DNA of 37,074 nucleotides from Mycobacteriales bacterium (lineage in GTDB: Bacteria; Actinomycetota; Actinomycetes; JAFAQI01; DASSKL01), in the NCBI GenBank assembly GCA_035690485.1, contig DASSKL010000096.1:1-37074 (forward strand), in the 5' to 3' direction. Of the stretch, positions 1 through 9,171 are shown piece after piece. Below the pieces are notes generated by a model that was given only the letters and a program-made list of their open reading frames with translations, was not told where the DNA came from and did no database searches. Numbering within the stretch: the first letter of the stretch is position 1; the number at the start of each line of letters is the position of its first letter. The position numbers were made by a program, and so were the translations under genes.

Positions 1-236
1 AGCTCGTGGACCAACCTGGTCGAACGCTGGTTCAAAGAACTCACCGACCGCATGCTGCGCCGCGGCGTCTTCACCAGCGTGGCGCAACTCGAAACGGCCA
101 TCCGGGACTGGGCCGCGCACTGGAACACCGACCCCCAGCCCGTCATCTGGAAGCCCCCGCCGAAGACATCATCGCCAAGGTCCAACGAGGCCGAGCAGCC
201 TTAACCCGCCAGATCAATACGACGACGGACCACTAG
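1..236 (+). pseudogene. IS630-type transposase, C-terminal remnant, frameshifted
   Basis: Frame 1 opens at the window edge and reads SSWTNLVERWFKELTDRMLRRG, then a RDWAAHWNTDPQPVIW segment. This is the end of an IS630/Tc1-like DDE transposase; the Glu of NLVERWF is in the position of the third catalytic acid. After VIW, near base 150, frame 1 degenerates and stops at 202-204. Frame 3 instead continues with the expected family tail (APAEDIIAKVQRGRAALTRQ) to a TAG at 234-236. One missing base in the run of C at about 151-157 explains both. The N-terminal two thirds lie outside the window, so it is not known whether the rest is intact. I could not recognise a terminal inverted repeat after the stop. 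The element is probably inactive, although a late frameshift might leave most of the catalytic core. Confidence 0.75.
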
Positions 237-297
237 CGCCCGATTCGGTGGACCGCCGCGGTCCTGACCGGACCGCGCGGCGAGGGGGAGGTGAGAC

Positions 298-2139
298 ATG
301 TCGCAGCTGGCTTCCGCGACACACGTGGTCGCAGCGCCGGTCGATCTCAACGGGCCGGGCACCTACCTGCACTGGTCGGTCTTCGAGATCTCGGCCGCCA
401 ACCTGGGCGTGATCATCGCGATGGTGCTGCTCTTCGTCGCCGCCCTTGGCTTGCGGTTCCCCGCCGGGCGCCCGGTCGAGCCGGCCGCCGACCCCGCCGA
501 GGCGTCGCTCGGTGGCGGGACAGGGCCACCCGAGACCGGGACGGCGACGTCCTGGACCGGGCGGACCCGGCGGATCGCGCTGCGCTGGCTGCCGCCGGAC
601 CGACTGCTTCCCGAGCACCAGCCGTCGTACGTCGCGTCCTGGATCTACGTGTTCGGCGTGGCCAGCCTCGCGGCGCTGGTGATGGCGATCCTGTCCGGCG
701 CGCTGATCGCTCTCGGTGGCGTCGACTGGTGGCACACGAACTCGGTCGGCCACTTCTTCAACAGCATGCACCTGTGGAGCGTCGAGCTATTCATGGCGTT
801 CATGGTCGTCCATCTCTGGGGCAAGTTCTGGATGGCTGCCTGGCGTGGCCGCCGGGCCCGCACGTGGATCACCGGGGTCCTGGCGTTCCTGGTCTCTGTC
901 GTCGAGTGCTTCACCGGCTACGTGTCGCAGCAGAACTTCGACTCGCAGTGGATCGCGACCAACGGCAAGGACGCATTCAACGCCGCAGGGGTCGGCGGCT
1001 TCTGGAATGTCATGCGATTCGGCCAGATGCTGCTCTGGCACATCGTGCTGGTCCCGCTGGTGCTGCTTGCACTGGTCGGCGTACACATCCTGCTCGTCCG
1101 CCACCGCGGCGTCGTGCACCCGTTCCCGCCGCGCAGTGGTCGAGATGCGCTCGGCCGGCTGATCGACGGCGGTCGCACCCGCCTCGGACGCCGGCAGGTC
1201 AAGGCTGACGACGCCGCCGAGTGGCGAGGTCCGCGCCGCAGCTACGACCTGATCCGCGAGGCGCTGGCCGCCACTGCCGTGGTCGCTCTTGCCACCGTGG
1301 CCTTGGCCGCCATCCTGTCGTCGCCCGACAAGCCGCAGATAACCGTGCGGCAGTGGGCCGCCGCGGCGCCCGACGACTTCGTCGGGACCGCCGCGACGGA
1401 GCTTGCCGGGACGTCGTTCTCCGCCACCTACGGCCCGCCGTACAACCACGGTGACGGTGCCGTGCAGGGACTCGGTGTCTCCTGGCAACGGATGGCGGGC
1501 GTCCTCTACCCGGTGAACCCGCAGAAGATGTTCGTGCTCGACCCGCTGCGTGCCTCGGCCGGTCACGACCCGACGCTGCACGACGCCCTGGTCCGGTGGG
1601 ACGCCGCGCCGGCCACGCAGCGGAGCACCTGGGCCAACAACTACGCGGACGCGGCCGCCAAGAAGGTGACCTTCCCGAACGGGACGCCGACGGTCTCACC
1701 CGGCAGTTACGGGCCGGTGCCCGAGCTGATGACGGCCGAGCTCACTCTTGCCCGCGACGGTGCGCTCGACGCCAGTCTGCTGTCCGGCCAGCCCTTCTAC
1801 GGGACCGACCTGACCCGCGCGCTGCTGTTCCCGGCGGACGGCGGTTACTACGCCGACCAGGCCGCTGCGGAGCACCTGCAGGGCACGCAGTGGGGCGTGA
1901 TGAACGAGACCGGCAGCTACCCCGGTCAGCCGTGGCTGTGGCTCTACCAGCTCTGGTACCACGTGCCCGGCATCGACGCCAACAGCAACATCGACCTCAT
2001 CGCGATCTACCTGACCGGCGCGGCGACCGTGCTGCTGCTCCTCGTGCCGTTCATCCCGGGCCTGCGCTCGATCCCTCGCGGGATCCCCGTCTACCGGCTG
2101 ATCTGGCGCCACTACTACCGCGAGACCGAACGCCGGTAG
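298..2139 (+). CDS. Orphan cytochrome b (b6-type N-terminal domain) membrane protein
   Basis: The 613-residue protein begins at an ATG preceded by a purine-rich GGGGGAGGTGAG (284-295). Residues about 110-275 form a cytochrome b/b6 N-terminal core with four helices. The haem-ligand pairs are H158/H172 (spacing 14) and H248/H263 (spacing 15, the b6-like spacing), so two b haems are expected. A lone helix lies near residues 30-50. A further helix near 313-333 leads to a long domain of about 220 residues, probably extracytoplasmic, with no cysteine pair or CxxCH. A last helix near 563-583 ends in a basic tail. Known bc complexes pair this subunit with a Rieske protein and a cytochrome c, but neither gene is adjacent. 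I infer membrane electron transfer with an unknown partner; the neighbouring flavodoxin-like gene is a candidate by position only. Confidence 0.85.
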   Translation: MSQLASATHVVAAPVDLNGPGTYLHWSVFEISAANLGVIIAMVLLFVAALGLRFPAGRPVEPAADPAEASLGGGTGPPETGTATSWTGRTRRIALRWLPPDRLLPEHQPSYVASWIYVFGVASLAALVMAILSGALIALGGVDWWHTNSVGHFFNSMHLWSVELFMAFMVVHLWGKFWMAAWRGRRARTWITGVLAFLVSVVECFTGYVSQQNFDSQWIATNGKDAFNAAGVGGFWNVMRFGQMLLWHIVLVPLVLLALVGVHILLVRHRGVVHPFPPRSGRDALGRLIDGGRTRLGRRQVKADDAAEWRGPRRSYDLIREALAATAVVALATVALAAILSSPDKPQITVRQWAAAAPDDFVGTAATELAGTSFSATYGPPYNHGDGAVQGLGVSWQRMAGVLYPVNPQKMFVLDPLRASAGHDPTLHDALVRWDAAPATQRSTWANNYADAAAKKVTFPNGTPTVSPGSYGPVPELMTAELTLARDGALDASLLSGQPFYGTDLTRALLFPADGGYYADQAAAEHLQGTQWGVMNETGSYPGQPWLWLYQLWYHVPGIDANSNIDLIAIYLTGAATVLLLLVPFIPGLRSIPRGIPVYRLIWRHYYRETERR

Positions 2140-2230
2140 CCGGCCGGACGGGCCGCACGGGGTCGGCGTGCGGGACCTTCTGCCCTGTCGCCGCCGCGGC
2201 GTACGGCGTGAGTCTGGGGTGAGCACTCGA

Positions 2231-2239
2231 CCAGGAGGT
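2231..2239 (+). promoter_or_regulatory. Ribosome binding site of the flavodoxin-like gene
   Basis: CCAGGAGGT contains a full AGGAGG core 7 nt before the ATG at 2245. It is one of the few canonical Shine-Dalgarno sequences in this window. Confidence 0.7.
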
Positions 2240-2244
2240 GCGCC

Positions 2245-2787
2245 ATGAAGGCGGTCGTCGTCTACGAGTCGATGTTCGGAAACACCCGCCGTGTCGCCAC
2301 CGCGATCGCCGAGGGGCTCGGCCCGGCCGGCGAGGTCGTGGTCGTGCCCGTCGGCGAGGTCACCCCGGCGGTGTGGGGCGATGCCGACCTGCTGGTGGTC
2401 GGCGGCCCGACCCACGTGCACGGCATGAGCGGTCCCCGCTCGCGCCAGGCAGCGGACGAGATGGCCCGCAAGCCCGGCAGCGGCGTGGCGTTCGAGCCCG
2501 GCGCGGAGGCCGCAGGGCTGCGCGAATGGCTTGCCGGGCGCCCGGACCTCGCCACCGCGGTCGCGGCGTTCGACACCAGGATGCACGGTCCGGCGTTCTT
2601 CACCGGGCGCGCGTCTCGCCGCATCCTGCGCTCGTTGAAGCGGCTGGGTGGTCGCCCGGTCGCGGCGCCGGAGAGCTTCTTCGTCACCAGGGCCAGCCTC
2701 CTCGACGCGGGTGAGTGCGAGCGCGCGCGGCAGTGGGGTGCCGGCCTTGCCGCCAGCGTGCCCGGCCGGGTGAGCGTGAAGACGTGA
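2245..2787 (+). CDS. Flavodoxin-family protein
   Basis: The 180-residue protein has a flavodoxin fold. The first strand MKAVVVYESMFGNTRRVA carries the FMN-phosphate loop (residues about 9-14, SMFGNT). A GGPTHVHGMSGPRSR segment near residues 53-67 matches the second flavin-contact loop. The length is close to that of long-chain flavodoxins. It probably binds FMN and transfers electrons in the cytoplasm. The gene follows the cytochrome b gene by 105 bp, and its stop overlaps the GTG of the ABC ATPase gene (GTGA, 2784-2787), so it is translationally coupled to the transporter. The substrate and redox partner are unknown. A quinone-reductase-like (WrbA) role is possible, but the family-specific residues are not clear enough to say. 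Confidence 0.85.
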   Translation: MKAVVVYESMFGNTRRVATAIAEGLGPAGEVVVVPVGEVTPAVWGDADLLVVGGPTHVHGMSGPRSRQAADEMARKPGSGVAFEPGAEAAGLREWLAGRPDLATAVAAFDTRMHGPAFFTGRASRRILRSLKRLGGRPVAAPESFFVTRASLLDAGECERARQWGAGLAASVPGRVSVKT

Positions 2788-3518
2788 TCGCGCCGGAGCC
2801 ACTGCTCGTCGCCGAGGGTGTCCGCAAGGTCTACCGCACGGGCACCATCGAGGTGGAGGCGCTGCGCGGGCTGGACCTGCAGGTCGACGCGGGCGAGCTC
2901 GTCGGGGTGATGGGCCCGTCCGGGTCCGGCAAGACCACGCTGCTCAACTGCCTGTCCGGTCTCGACGACATCGACGGCGGTCGGGTGCTCGTGCAGGGTC
3001 GCGACCTGTTCGCGATGTCCGACCGGAAGCGCACCGACCACCGGGCCCGGGCGATGGGCTTCGTCTTCCAGGCGTTCAACCTGATCCCTGTGTTCTCCGC
3101 GGAGGAGAACTGTGAGATCCCGTTGCTACTCACCGGGGTGCCCGCCGCCGAGGCACGGGCGCGGGCCCGCGAGATGCTGGAGCGCGTCGGGCTCGGCCAT
3201 CGCGCCGAGCACCGCCCCAACGAGATGTCCGGCGGGGAGCAGCAGCGGGTCGCGATCGCGCGGGCCCTCGTCGCCCGGCCCGCACTGGTCTGGGCCGACG
3301 AGCCGACCGGCAACCTCGACTCGGCGATGGCTGAGCGCGTCATGGACCTGCTGATCGAGCTCAACCGGGATGACGGGCAGACGATCGTGCTCGTCACGCA
3401 CGACGGCGGCATCGGCGAGCGGCTGCCGCGGCTGCTGCGGATGCACGACGGCACGCTGGTGGATGACGTACGCCGCAGAGCGGGGCCACCGGTCGCGGTC
3501 GCCCTCCCCGTCGGGTGA
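2784..3518 (+). CDS. ABC transporter ATP-binding protein, MacB/LolD type
   Basis: I place the start at the GTG at 2784, which overlaps the flavodoxin stop; an upstream in-frame ATG at 2715 would only add sequence overlapping the flavodoxin gene. The 244-residue protein has a complete nucleotide-binding domain: Walker A GPSGSGKT at residues 44-51, Q-loop Gln96 (VFQAF), signature SGGEQQR at 149-155, Walker B LVWADEP with D172/E173, and switch His in LVTHD. The pattern is that of the MacB/LolD/FtsE group, which works with FtsX-like permeases. The partner permease starts 6 nt after its stop. It is a cytoplasmic ATPase that probably powers export or mechanotransmission across the membrane. The substrate cannot be read from the sequence. 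Confidence 0.93.
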   Translation: MIAPEPLLVAEGVRKVYRTGTIEVEALRGLDLQVDAGELVGVMGPSGSGKTTLLNCLSGLDDIDGGRVLVQGRDLFAMSDRKRTDHRARAMGFVFQAFNLIPVFSAEENCEIPLLLTGVPAAEARARAREMLERVGLGHRAEHRPNEMSGGEQQRVAIARALVARPALVWADEPTGNLDSAMAERVMDLLIELNRDDGQTIVLVTHDGGIGERLPRLLRMHDGTLVDDVRRRAGPPVAVALPVG

Positions 3519-3524
3519 GCGGCC

Positions 3525-6440
3525 GTGTATCCCGGGCTACGGGGACCCCTGCTGATCCTGGTGGCGGTCAGCCTCACCGGGCTACTGGTCCTGCTGATCC
3601 GCCAGCCGGTCTCACGCCGGCTGGCCTTCCGCCAGGTCGCCCGCCGCCGGACCGAGGCGGCGCTGGTCGTCACCGGGTCGGTGCTGGGCACCGCCATCAT
3701 CGTCGGCGCGCTGATCGTCGGTGACACGCTCAACCACTCCGTGCGCGACGCCGCCTACCGCACGCTCGGCCCGATCGACGAGCGCGTCGTGGCGACCGAT
3801 CCGGCCGTCGGCGCGACGCTGACCGCCCGGCTCCGCCCGCTCGCCGGCGACCCCTCGGTCGACGGCGTGCTGAGTGGTCTGGTCACCCAGGCCGCGGCCA
3901 CGACGGGCAGCGGGTCCACCGCGACGGCCGAACCTCGGGTGCTCGCGTGGGACCTCGACCTGTCCGCGGCGGCCGGTTTCGGGAAGGCTGGGGGTGACCC
4001 CGGCCTCTCCGGTCCGAAGGCCCGACCGGGCACGGCCGTCGTCAACGAGCCGCTGGCGACCAGCCTGGCCCTGCACGTCGGCGAGCCGCTCACGCTCTAT
4101 GTCGGCGGCCTGCCGAGACAGGTGACCGTCGCGCGGATCGTGCCCGAGCGAGGCCTGGCCGGCATGGGGCTCGGCGCAGCCGTCAACCGCAACGTCTTCC
4201 TGGCCCCGGGCTCCCTGACGACCGGGCCGGGGGTCGCCACGGTGGCGCTGGTGTCCAACCGGGGCGGGGTCGAGACCGGGGACCGGCTCACGTCGGCAGT
4301 CCTGCGGGACATGCGCAGCGCACTGGGGCCGGCCGCCGCAGTGGTCACCATCGACAGCCCGAAGCACACCGTGCTGGACAACGCTCGGCAGACCGGAGAC
4401 ACGCTGGGCGCGCTGTTCCTCATGATCGGCAGTTTCAGCATCATCGCGGGCTCGTTGCTGCTCGTGAACATCTTCGTGATGCTTGCCGAGGAGCGGAAGT
4501 CGCAGCTCGGCATGCTGCGCGCCCTCGGCATGAGCCGGTCTCGTCTCGTCGGCGCGCTGATGCTGGAGGGAGCCACCTACGCAGTCACCTCGGTGGTGCC
4601 GGGGATCCTGCTGGGGCTCGGCGTCGGCTACGGCGTGGCCTTGGTGGCGGCGCAGGTGTTCCGGACGTGGTCCTCCGATGCGACTGGCCTGGCCGTCTCC
4701 TTCGCCGTCACCCCCACGAGCCTCATCAACGGCGCGGCGCTCGGCCTGGTCATCTCCGCGCTCACGATCCTGCTCACCGCGGCACAGATCAGCCGCTTCA
4801 ACATCATCGGCGCCATCCGCGATCTGCCCCCGTCGGTGAGCGCGCGCGGCCGTCGCGGCCTGCTCGTCGGCGGCAGCCTCGCGGCTGTGGCCACGGCGGC
4901 GCTCGCCGTCCCGGCCGTCATCAGCAGCTCCGGCGTGCCCACGTTGCTGCTGCCGTCGATGGCCGTGCTCTTCGCCATCCCGGTGCTGCAGCGGGTGGTG
5001 GGCGGCGCGGCCGGCACCGTCGCTGCGGGGACGGTGCTCACCTGGACGCTCGTGGCCACCGTCGTACGTCCCGGAATCTTCGACACCCCCTCGATGTCGG
5101 TGTTCGTGGTGCTCGGCTCGCTGCTCGCGTTCTCGTCCGTCGTCCTCGTCAGCCGCAACCAGGGGCTGCTGCTCTGGCCGGTACGCCGGCTGCTCGAGCG
5201 CTCGACCCAGAACGGGCTGGCCGTGCGCCTGGCCGTCGCCTATCCGCTCGCGAAGCGGTTCCGCACCGGCGCGACGCTGGTCATGTACACGCTCATCACC
5301 CTGGTGCTGGTGCTGCTCGCCGAGATCTCCGGCGTCATCAACGGCAGCATCGACGCCACGATCCGCAACGCAACGGCGGGATTCGGCCTGCGGGTCGACG
5401 TCAACCCGGCCGTCTCGGCGCAGACGCTGGCCGCGCTGCGCGGGCCGGCCCTGGCCGACCAGGTGAGCGAGGTGGCGCCGATCCTGTCCGCTGCCGCCCA
5501 GTCCTCGGACCCCGGGCACCGCACCGACGCGCCGATCCGCGCGGTCGTCGTCGGGATGCCGGGCGGCAGCATCGACGCGATGCCGTTCGACCGACGGATG
5601 CCGCTACTGGCCTCCGACCGGGCGGTGTGGGACCTGATCGCGCGCAACCCGTCCTACGTGGCCATCGACGCGGTCTACGGATCGACCGGCGGCCCGCCGG
5701 GCCGGTCCTACGAGCCGGGCGACACCTTCCGGGTCACCGACCCGGTCAGCGGCCGGACCGAGACCAAGCGGATCGCGGGCATCCTCCGCCACGGCATCGT
5801 GTTCTACCCGGCGACGAGCGACGGCGGCACGGCGTATCCGATCGTCGCCTCCACCGGCGCGGTCCAGGAACAGTTCGGCGCCGGGGCGAAGGTCTCCGCC
5901 GCGCTGCTCCGGTTGCGACCGGGCGTGGACGCCCGGCAGCTCGCCACCCGCCTGCAGGGCCGGTTCCTCGCCTCGTCGCTCGTCGCGACGCCGCTCGACG
6001 ACAGCATCCGGCGGGTCTTCGCCGCGAACACCGCGTTCTTCCGGCTCATGCAGGGGTTCCTGGCGCTCGGCCTGCTCATCGGGGTGACCGGGCTCGGCGT
6101 CGTGATGGTGCGCGCCGTGCGGGAGCGCCGCCGGACCGTGGGTGTGCTGCGCGCGCTCGGAGTGCGCGCACGCACGGTGGCCCGGTCGTTCCTCGCCGAG
6201 AGCACCCTGGTGGCTGTCGAAGGCATAGTGCTGGGTTGCGTGCTCGGCGTGCTGACAACGTGGCTCATGTACCAGAAGAGCGCCGCGTTCGAGAGCGTCC
6301 AGACCGGGTTCCCCATCGCCTGGGGGTCGATCGCCGCCCTGCTCGGCGTCACGCTGGTCGCCTCCCTGGCCGCGACCCTCGCCCCGGCCCGGCGGGCGGC
6401 CGGCATCAAGCCCGCGCTGGCCGTGCGGGTCGCCGACTGA
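3525..6440 (+). CDS. FtsX-like ABC transporter permease (two-domain)
   Basis: The 971-residue permease starts with GTG 6 nt downstream of its ATPase gene. After an N-terminal helix (about 7-25) there is a periplasmic-side domain. The first FtsX domain follows, with helices near residues 292-315, 347-375 and 400-420 and the cytoplasmic coupling segment [14 protein letters not shown]. The middle part has several helices (about 445-605) and a second large outer domain (about 610-825). The second FtsX domain runs from about 836 to the end and has [12 protein letters not shown] as its coupling segment. This duplicated layout is typical of actinobacterial MacB-like permeases that probably act without a second permease subunit. 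Together with the ATPase it should form a type VII-like ABC system acting on envelope lipids, peptides or protein complexes. The gene ends before a convergent acyl-CoA dehydrogenase. Confidence 0.92.
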   Translation: MYPGLRGPLLILVAVSLTGLLVLLIRQPVSRRLAFRQVARRRTEAALVVTGSVLGTAIIVGALIVGDTLNHSVRDAAYRTLGPIDERVVATDPAVGATLTARLRPLAGDPSVDGVLSGLVTQAAATTGSGSTATAEPRVLAWDLDLSAAAGFGKAGGDPGLSGPKARPGTAVVNEPLATSLALHVGEPLTLYVGGLPRQVTVARIVPERGLAGMGLGAAVNRNVFLAPGSLTTGPGVATVALVSNRGGVETGDRLTSAVLRDMRSALGPAAAVVTIDSPKHTVLDNARQTGDTLGALFLMIGSFSIIAGSLLLVNIFVMLAEERKSQLGMLRALGMSRSRLVGALMLEGATYAVTSVVPGILLGLGVGYGVALVAAQVFRTWSSDATGLAVSFAVTPTSLINGAALGLVISALTILLTAAQISRFNIIGAIRDLPPSVSARGRRGLLVGGSLAAVATAALAVPAVISSSGVPTLLLPSMAVLFAIPVLQRVVGGAAGTVAAGTVLTWTLVATVVRPGIFDTPSMSVFVVLGSLLAFSSVVLVSRNQGLLLWPVRRLLERSTQNGLAVRLAVAYPLAKRFRTGATLVMYTLITLVLVLLAEISGVINGSIDATIRNATAGFGLRVDVNPAVSAQTLAALRGPALADQVSEVAPILSAAAQSSDPGHRTDAPIRAVVVGMPGGSIDAMPFDRRMPLLASDRAVWDLIARNPSYVAIDAVYGSTGGPPGRSYEPGDTFRVTDPVSGRTETKRIAGILRHGIVFYPATSDGGTAYPIVASTGAVQEQFGAGAKVSAALLRLRPGVDARQLATRLQGRFLASSLVATPLDDSIRRVFAANTAFFRLMQGFLALGLLIGVTGLGVVMVRAVRERRRTVGVLRALGVRARTVARSFLAESTLVAVEGIVLGCVLGVLTTWLMYQKSAAFESVQTGFPIAWGSIAALLGVTLVASLAATLAPARRAAGIKPALAVRVAD

Positions 6441-6515
6441 CCCGGCGCACATCGACCCGGCGCCGTCTCACCGGCGGATCCCGGGTGAACCCGGACGCGG
6501 ACCCGCGGCCCTGGA

Positions 6516-7793
6516 CTAATGGCGGGCGAGCAGCTTCTGCATCCCTTCGGCGTACTTCTCCATGTCCGGGTCCTGGGCGAACAGGTCGGCGTACTTCTTG
6601 CGGGCCTCTTCGCGCTTGGCCGGGATGAACTCGGTCGGGAACAGCCCCTCGTGCGGGCGGTACTGCGACAGCACGTTGCGGGCGACGGTGACCTTGTGCA
6701 CCTCGTCGACGCCGTCGGCGATGCCCATCGTCGGCGCGGAGGCGTACATCTGCTGGATCGGGGTCAGGTTCGTCGTGCCCAGCGAGCCGAGGATGTGCAG
6801 CGCCCGGAAGGACACGTCACGCAGCACCTTCGCCATCGTGTACTTCGTCGCGGCGATCTGCGTCCGCGCTTCCTGCGTCGAGGAGTTGTCGATCGTCCAA
6901 GCGGTCCAGAGCACCAGCAGCCGGAGCATGTGGATCTCGGCGTAGGAGTCGGCGATCGCCTCCTGCACCATCTGGTGCTCACCGATGACCTTGCCGTGCG
7001 ACTCGCGTGACAGCGCCCGCTCGCACATCATGTCGAAGGCCAGCTTGCACTGGGCGATCGTGCGCATGGCGTGGTGGATGCGGCCGCCGCCTAGCCGCCG
7101 CTGCGCCAGCACCTTCGCGCCGTTCTCCGGGCCGAGCAGGTGGTCGAGGGGCACCCGCACGTCGACGTACTTCACCCAGTTGTGCGACGACGGGTAGGGC
7201 TGGATCTCCACGCCCGGCGTGTCCTTGGGCACCACGAACATGCCGTTGGTGCACATGACGAAGAGGATGTCGGCGACCCGCGCCGCGCTGGTGAACCACT
7301 TCTCGCCGTTGATGACCCACTCGTCGCCGTCCCGCACCGCGTGGGTCTTGAACAGGTTGGGGTCGGACCCGCCCTGCGGCTCGGTCATCGAGTAGGCCGA
7401 CCAGATCTCCTGGTTCATCAGCGGCTTGAGCCAGCGCTCCTTCTGCTCGTCGGTGCCGTAGGCCGCGAGCATCTCCATGTTGCCGGTGTCGGGCGCCTGG
7501 CAGCCGAAGATCGCCGGCGCGGAGCCGTAACGGCCGAGGATCTCGTTGAGCAGCGCGAGCTTGAGCTGGCCGAACCCGGGCCCGCCCAGCTCTTTGTCCA
7601 GGAAGACGGCCCAGAGCCCCTGGTCCTTCACCTGCTGCTTCAGCGGGTCGACCAGCGCCCTGATCTTCGGGTCGCGCGCGCGCACTGCGAACGGGAAGAC
7701 GAGGTCGAGCGGCTCGATCTCGTTCTTGCAGAATTCGGCGACCCAGTCGAGCTTCTCCTGGAACTTCGGCTCGGTCGAAAAGTCCCATGCCAT
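6516..7793 (-). CDS. Acyl-CoA dehydrogenase family protein
   Basis: The 425-residue flavoenzyme begins MAWDFSTEPKFQEKLDWV. It carries the family's FAD/substrate signature (YSMTEPQGGSDPN, about residues 133-145) followed by VINGEKWFTS. The C-terminal helical domain contains RRLGGGRIHHAMRTIAQC and a late GVDEVHKVTVARNVL segment where the FAD-binding and helix-bundle contacts lie. Length and order are those of the FadE/ACAD group close to ACAD10/11. It should oxidise an acyl-CoA to the 2-enoyl-CoA and pass electrons to ETF in the cytoplasm. Chain-length preference cannot be deduced. It is alone on its strand, convergent with the ABC permease and divergent from the cyclase fusion (90 bp between starts). 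No clear Shine-Dalgarno is visible. Confidence 0.92.
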   Translation of the reverse strand: MAWDFSTEPKFQEKLDWVAEFCKNEIEPLDLVFPFAVRARDPKIRALVDPLKQQVKDQGLWAVFLDKELGGPGFGQLKLALLNEILGRYGSAPAIFGCQAPDTGNMEMLAAYGTDEQKERWLKPLMNQEIWSAYSMTEPQGGSDPNLFKTHAVRDGDEWVINGEKWFTSAARVADILFVMCTNGMFVVPKDTPGVEIQPYPSSHNWVKYVDVRVPLDHLLGPENGAKVLAQRRLGGGRIHHAMRTIAQCKLAFDMMCERALSRESHGKVIGEHQMVQEAIADSYAEIHMLRLLVLWTAWTIDNSSTQEARTQIAATKYTMAKVLRDVSFRALHILGSLGTTNLTPIQQMYASAPTMGIADGVDEVHKVTVARNVLSQYRPHEGLFPTEFIPAKREEARKKYADLFAQDPDMEKYAEGMQKLLARH

Positions 7794-7870
7794 GGCGCTG
7801 CCCCTTCGCTGCGTGCCCGGACGTCAGGTGCATCATTGCGTGCCTCCGTTGCACACGGCGACGCGCCCAC

Positions 7871-7876
7871 GGAGGA
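7871..7876 (+). promoter_or_regulatory. Ribosome binding site that sets the cyclase-fusion start
   Basis: GGAGGA lies 7 nt before the ATG at 7884. It decides between this start and a much longer open frame that runs back to 7140 across the acyl-CoA dehydrogenase gene on the other strand. Confidence 0.7.
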
Positions 7877-7883
7877 TGCCTTC

Positions 7884-9167
7884 ATGAGCGACGCCCTCGG
7901 GGGGACCGGCGACGTCCGCGTCTCGGACGCGGACCGTGATCTCGCGATCGCCCAGCTGCGCCAGCATGCGGCCGAGGGTCGGCTCACCCTCGACGAGTTC
8001 AGCGAACGCGTGGGTCAGGCGTTGGGCGCCGTGACCCGGGCCGACCTCGATGCCGTGCTCGCGGACCTCCCGACTGGCTCCGCGCCGGTGCCGGCGAAGG
8101 GACGCGTACGCCGGTGGTTCGTGGCCGTCATGAGTGGAGCCGAGGCGCGTGGCCGGTGGCGCACGGGTGCCCGCGTCAACGCGGTCGCCCTCATGGGCGG
8201 TTGCTACCTCGACTTCCGGCGGGCGGTCATCGACGAGCCCGAGGTCGTCGTCACCGCGGTCGCACTCATGGGCGGGGTCCACATCATCGTCCCGGAGGGC
8301 GTCGACGTGGAGCTCACCGGGCTGCCGATCATGGGCGGCAAACGCCTGCAGATCGCCGACGTCCCCGTGTTGCCAGGCTCGCCACGGATCGTGGTCCGGG
8401 CTTTTCCGATCATGGGCGGCGTCGAGGTGCGCTCCAAGGGTGCGGGGGAGAAGGACGAGACCCCGGCCGTCCCCGGCATGCCGCCGATGCCCGGCGTCCC
8501 CACCGTCCCGGGAATGCCGGTGCCCGGAGTCCACGGAGTCCACGGAGTCCCCGGAGTCCCCGGGGCACCGACGGGCCATGGCATGTTCCCGCCCAACGGC
8601 GCGGGCCCCGTCCGGGGCGTGTCCCACCAGCCGGAGGCGGGCGCCACGGTGCCCGAGGGCACCGTCACGATCATGTTCAGCGACGTGTGCGCGTTCAGCG
8701 AGCTGACCGAACGCCTCGGCGACGTGGCCATGCACCGCCTGCTCGCCGAGCACAACCGGATCGTGCGCGCCGAGGTGGCCGCCCATGACGGCCAGGTGGT
8801 GAAGGCGAACGGCGACGGCTTCATGGTCGTCTTCACCAGCGCCGCCCGAGCACTTCGCTGCGCGGCCGCGGTGCAGCAGGCGGTACGCCGGGTGCACCCC
8901 GGCGGGGAGGAGGTGCGCCTGCACATCGGGTTGCACGCCGGAGAGGTGGTCCACGACGGCACCGACCTGATCGGTCAGGCGGTCAACCTCGCCAGCCGGC
9001 TCACCGACGCGGCCGGCCCCGACGAGATCCTGGTGTCGACGCTCGCCCGCGAACTCGCCGCCGGGTCGCGGGAGTTCAGGTTCGGCGAGCCGCGCGAGGT
9101 CGACCTGAAGGGGCTCGGCCCGCGGGTGGCCTTCCCGTTGGAGTGGAAGGCCACCGAGACCCTCTGA
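7884..9167 (+). CDS. DUF1707 - LiaF-like - class III adenylate cyclase fusion protein
   Basis: The 427-residue protein has four parts. Residues 11-63 are a DUF1707 domain (VSDADRDLAIAQLRQHAAEGRL). Residues about 95-183 resemble the LiaF/DUF2154 C-terminal beta domain, with four MGG turns (ALMGG, ALMGG, PIMGG, PIMGG). Residues 195-230 form a GMP/GVP/GVH-rich flexible linker. Residues 256-425 are a class III cyclase catalytic domain: metal-binding Asp267 (MFSDV) and Asp311 (NGDGF), substrate-specifying Lys307 and Asp361 (TDLIG), and transition-state Asn368/Arg372 (VNLASR). All catalytic residues for ATP to cAMP are present. No signal peptide or transmembrane helix is seen, so it is cytoplasmic or peripheral. 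I infer that the envelope-stress-type N-terminal half gates cyclase activity. The stop is 4 bp from that of the convergent surface-protein gene. Confidence 0.88.
   Translation: MSDALGGTGDVRVSDADRDLAIAQLRQHAAEGRLTLDEFSERVGQALGAVTRADLDAVLADLPTGSAPVPAKGRVRRWFVAVMSGAEARGRWRTGARVNAVALMGGCYLDFRRAVIDEPEVVVTAVALMGGVHIIVPEGVDVELTGLPIMGGKRLQIADVPVLPGSPRIVVRAFPIMGGVEVRSKGAGEKDETPAVPGMPPMPGVPTVPGMPVPGVHGVHGVPGVPGAPTGHGMFPPNGAGPVRGVSHQPEAGATVPEGTVTIMFSDVCAFSELTERLGDVAMHRLLAEHNRIVRAEVAAHDGQVVKANGDGFMVVFTSAARALRCAAAVQQAVRRVHPGGEEVRLHIGLHAGEVVHDGTDLIGQAVNLASRLTDAAGPDEILVSTLARELAAGSREFRFGEPREVDLKGLGPRVAFPLEWKATETL
8523..8565 (+). repeat. Short tandem repeat coding the Gly-Val-Pro/His linker
   Basis: Four to five copies of a 9-bp unit (GGAGTCCAC or GGAGTCCCC) encode GVH GVH GVP GVP inside the cyclase fusion. 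The unit length is a multiple of three, so copy-number change would lengthen or shorten the linker without shifting the frame. Confidence 0.7.
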
Positions 9168-9171
9168 TCGA

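Noticed and set aside
3612-5519. Long minus-strand open frame opposite the FtsX permease
   Set aside because: Rich in Arg/Gly/His with no recognisable domain. The plus-strand permease has clear helices and motifs.
6475-6500. CCGGGT-GA-ACCCGG inverted repeat as a terminator between convergent genes
   Set aside because: The two-base loop is too short for a stable hairpin and no T run follows.
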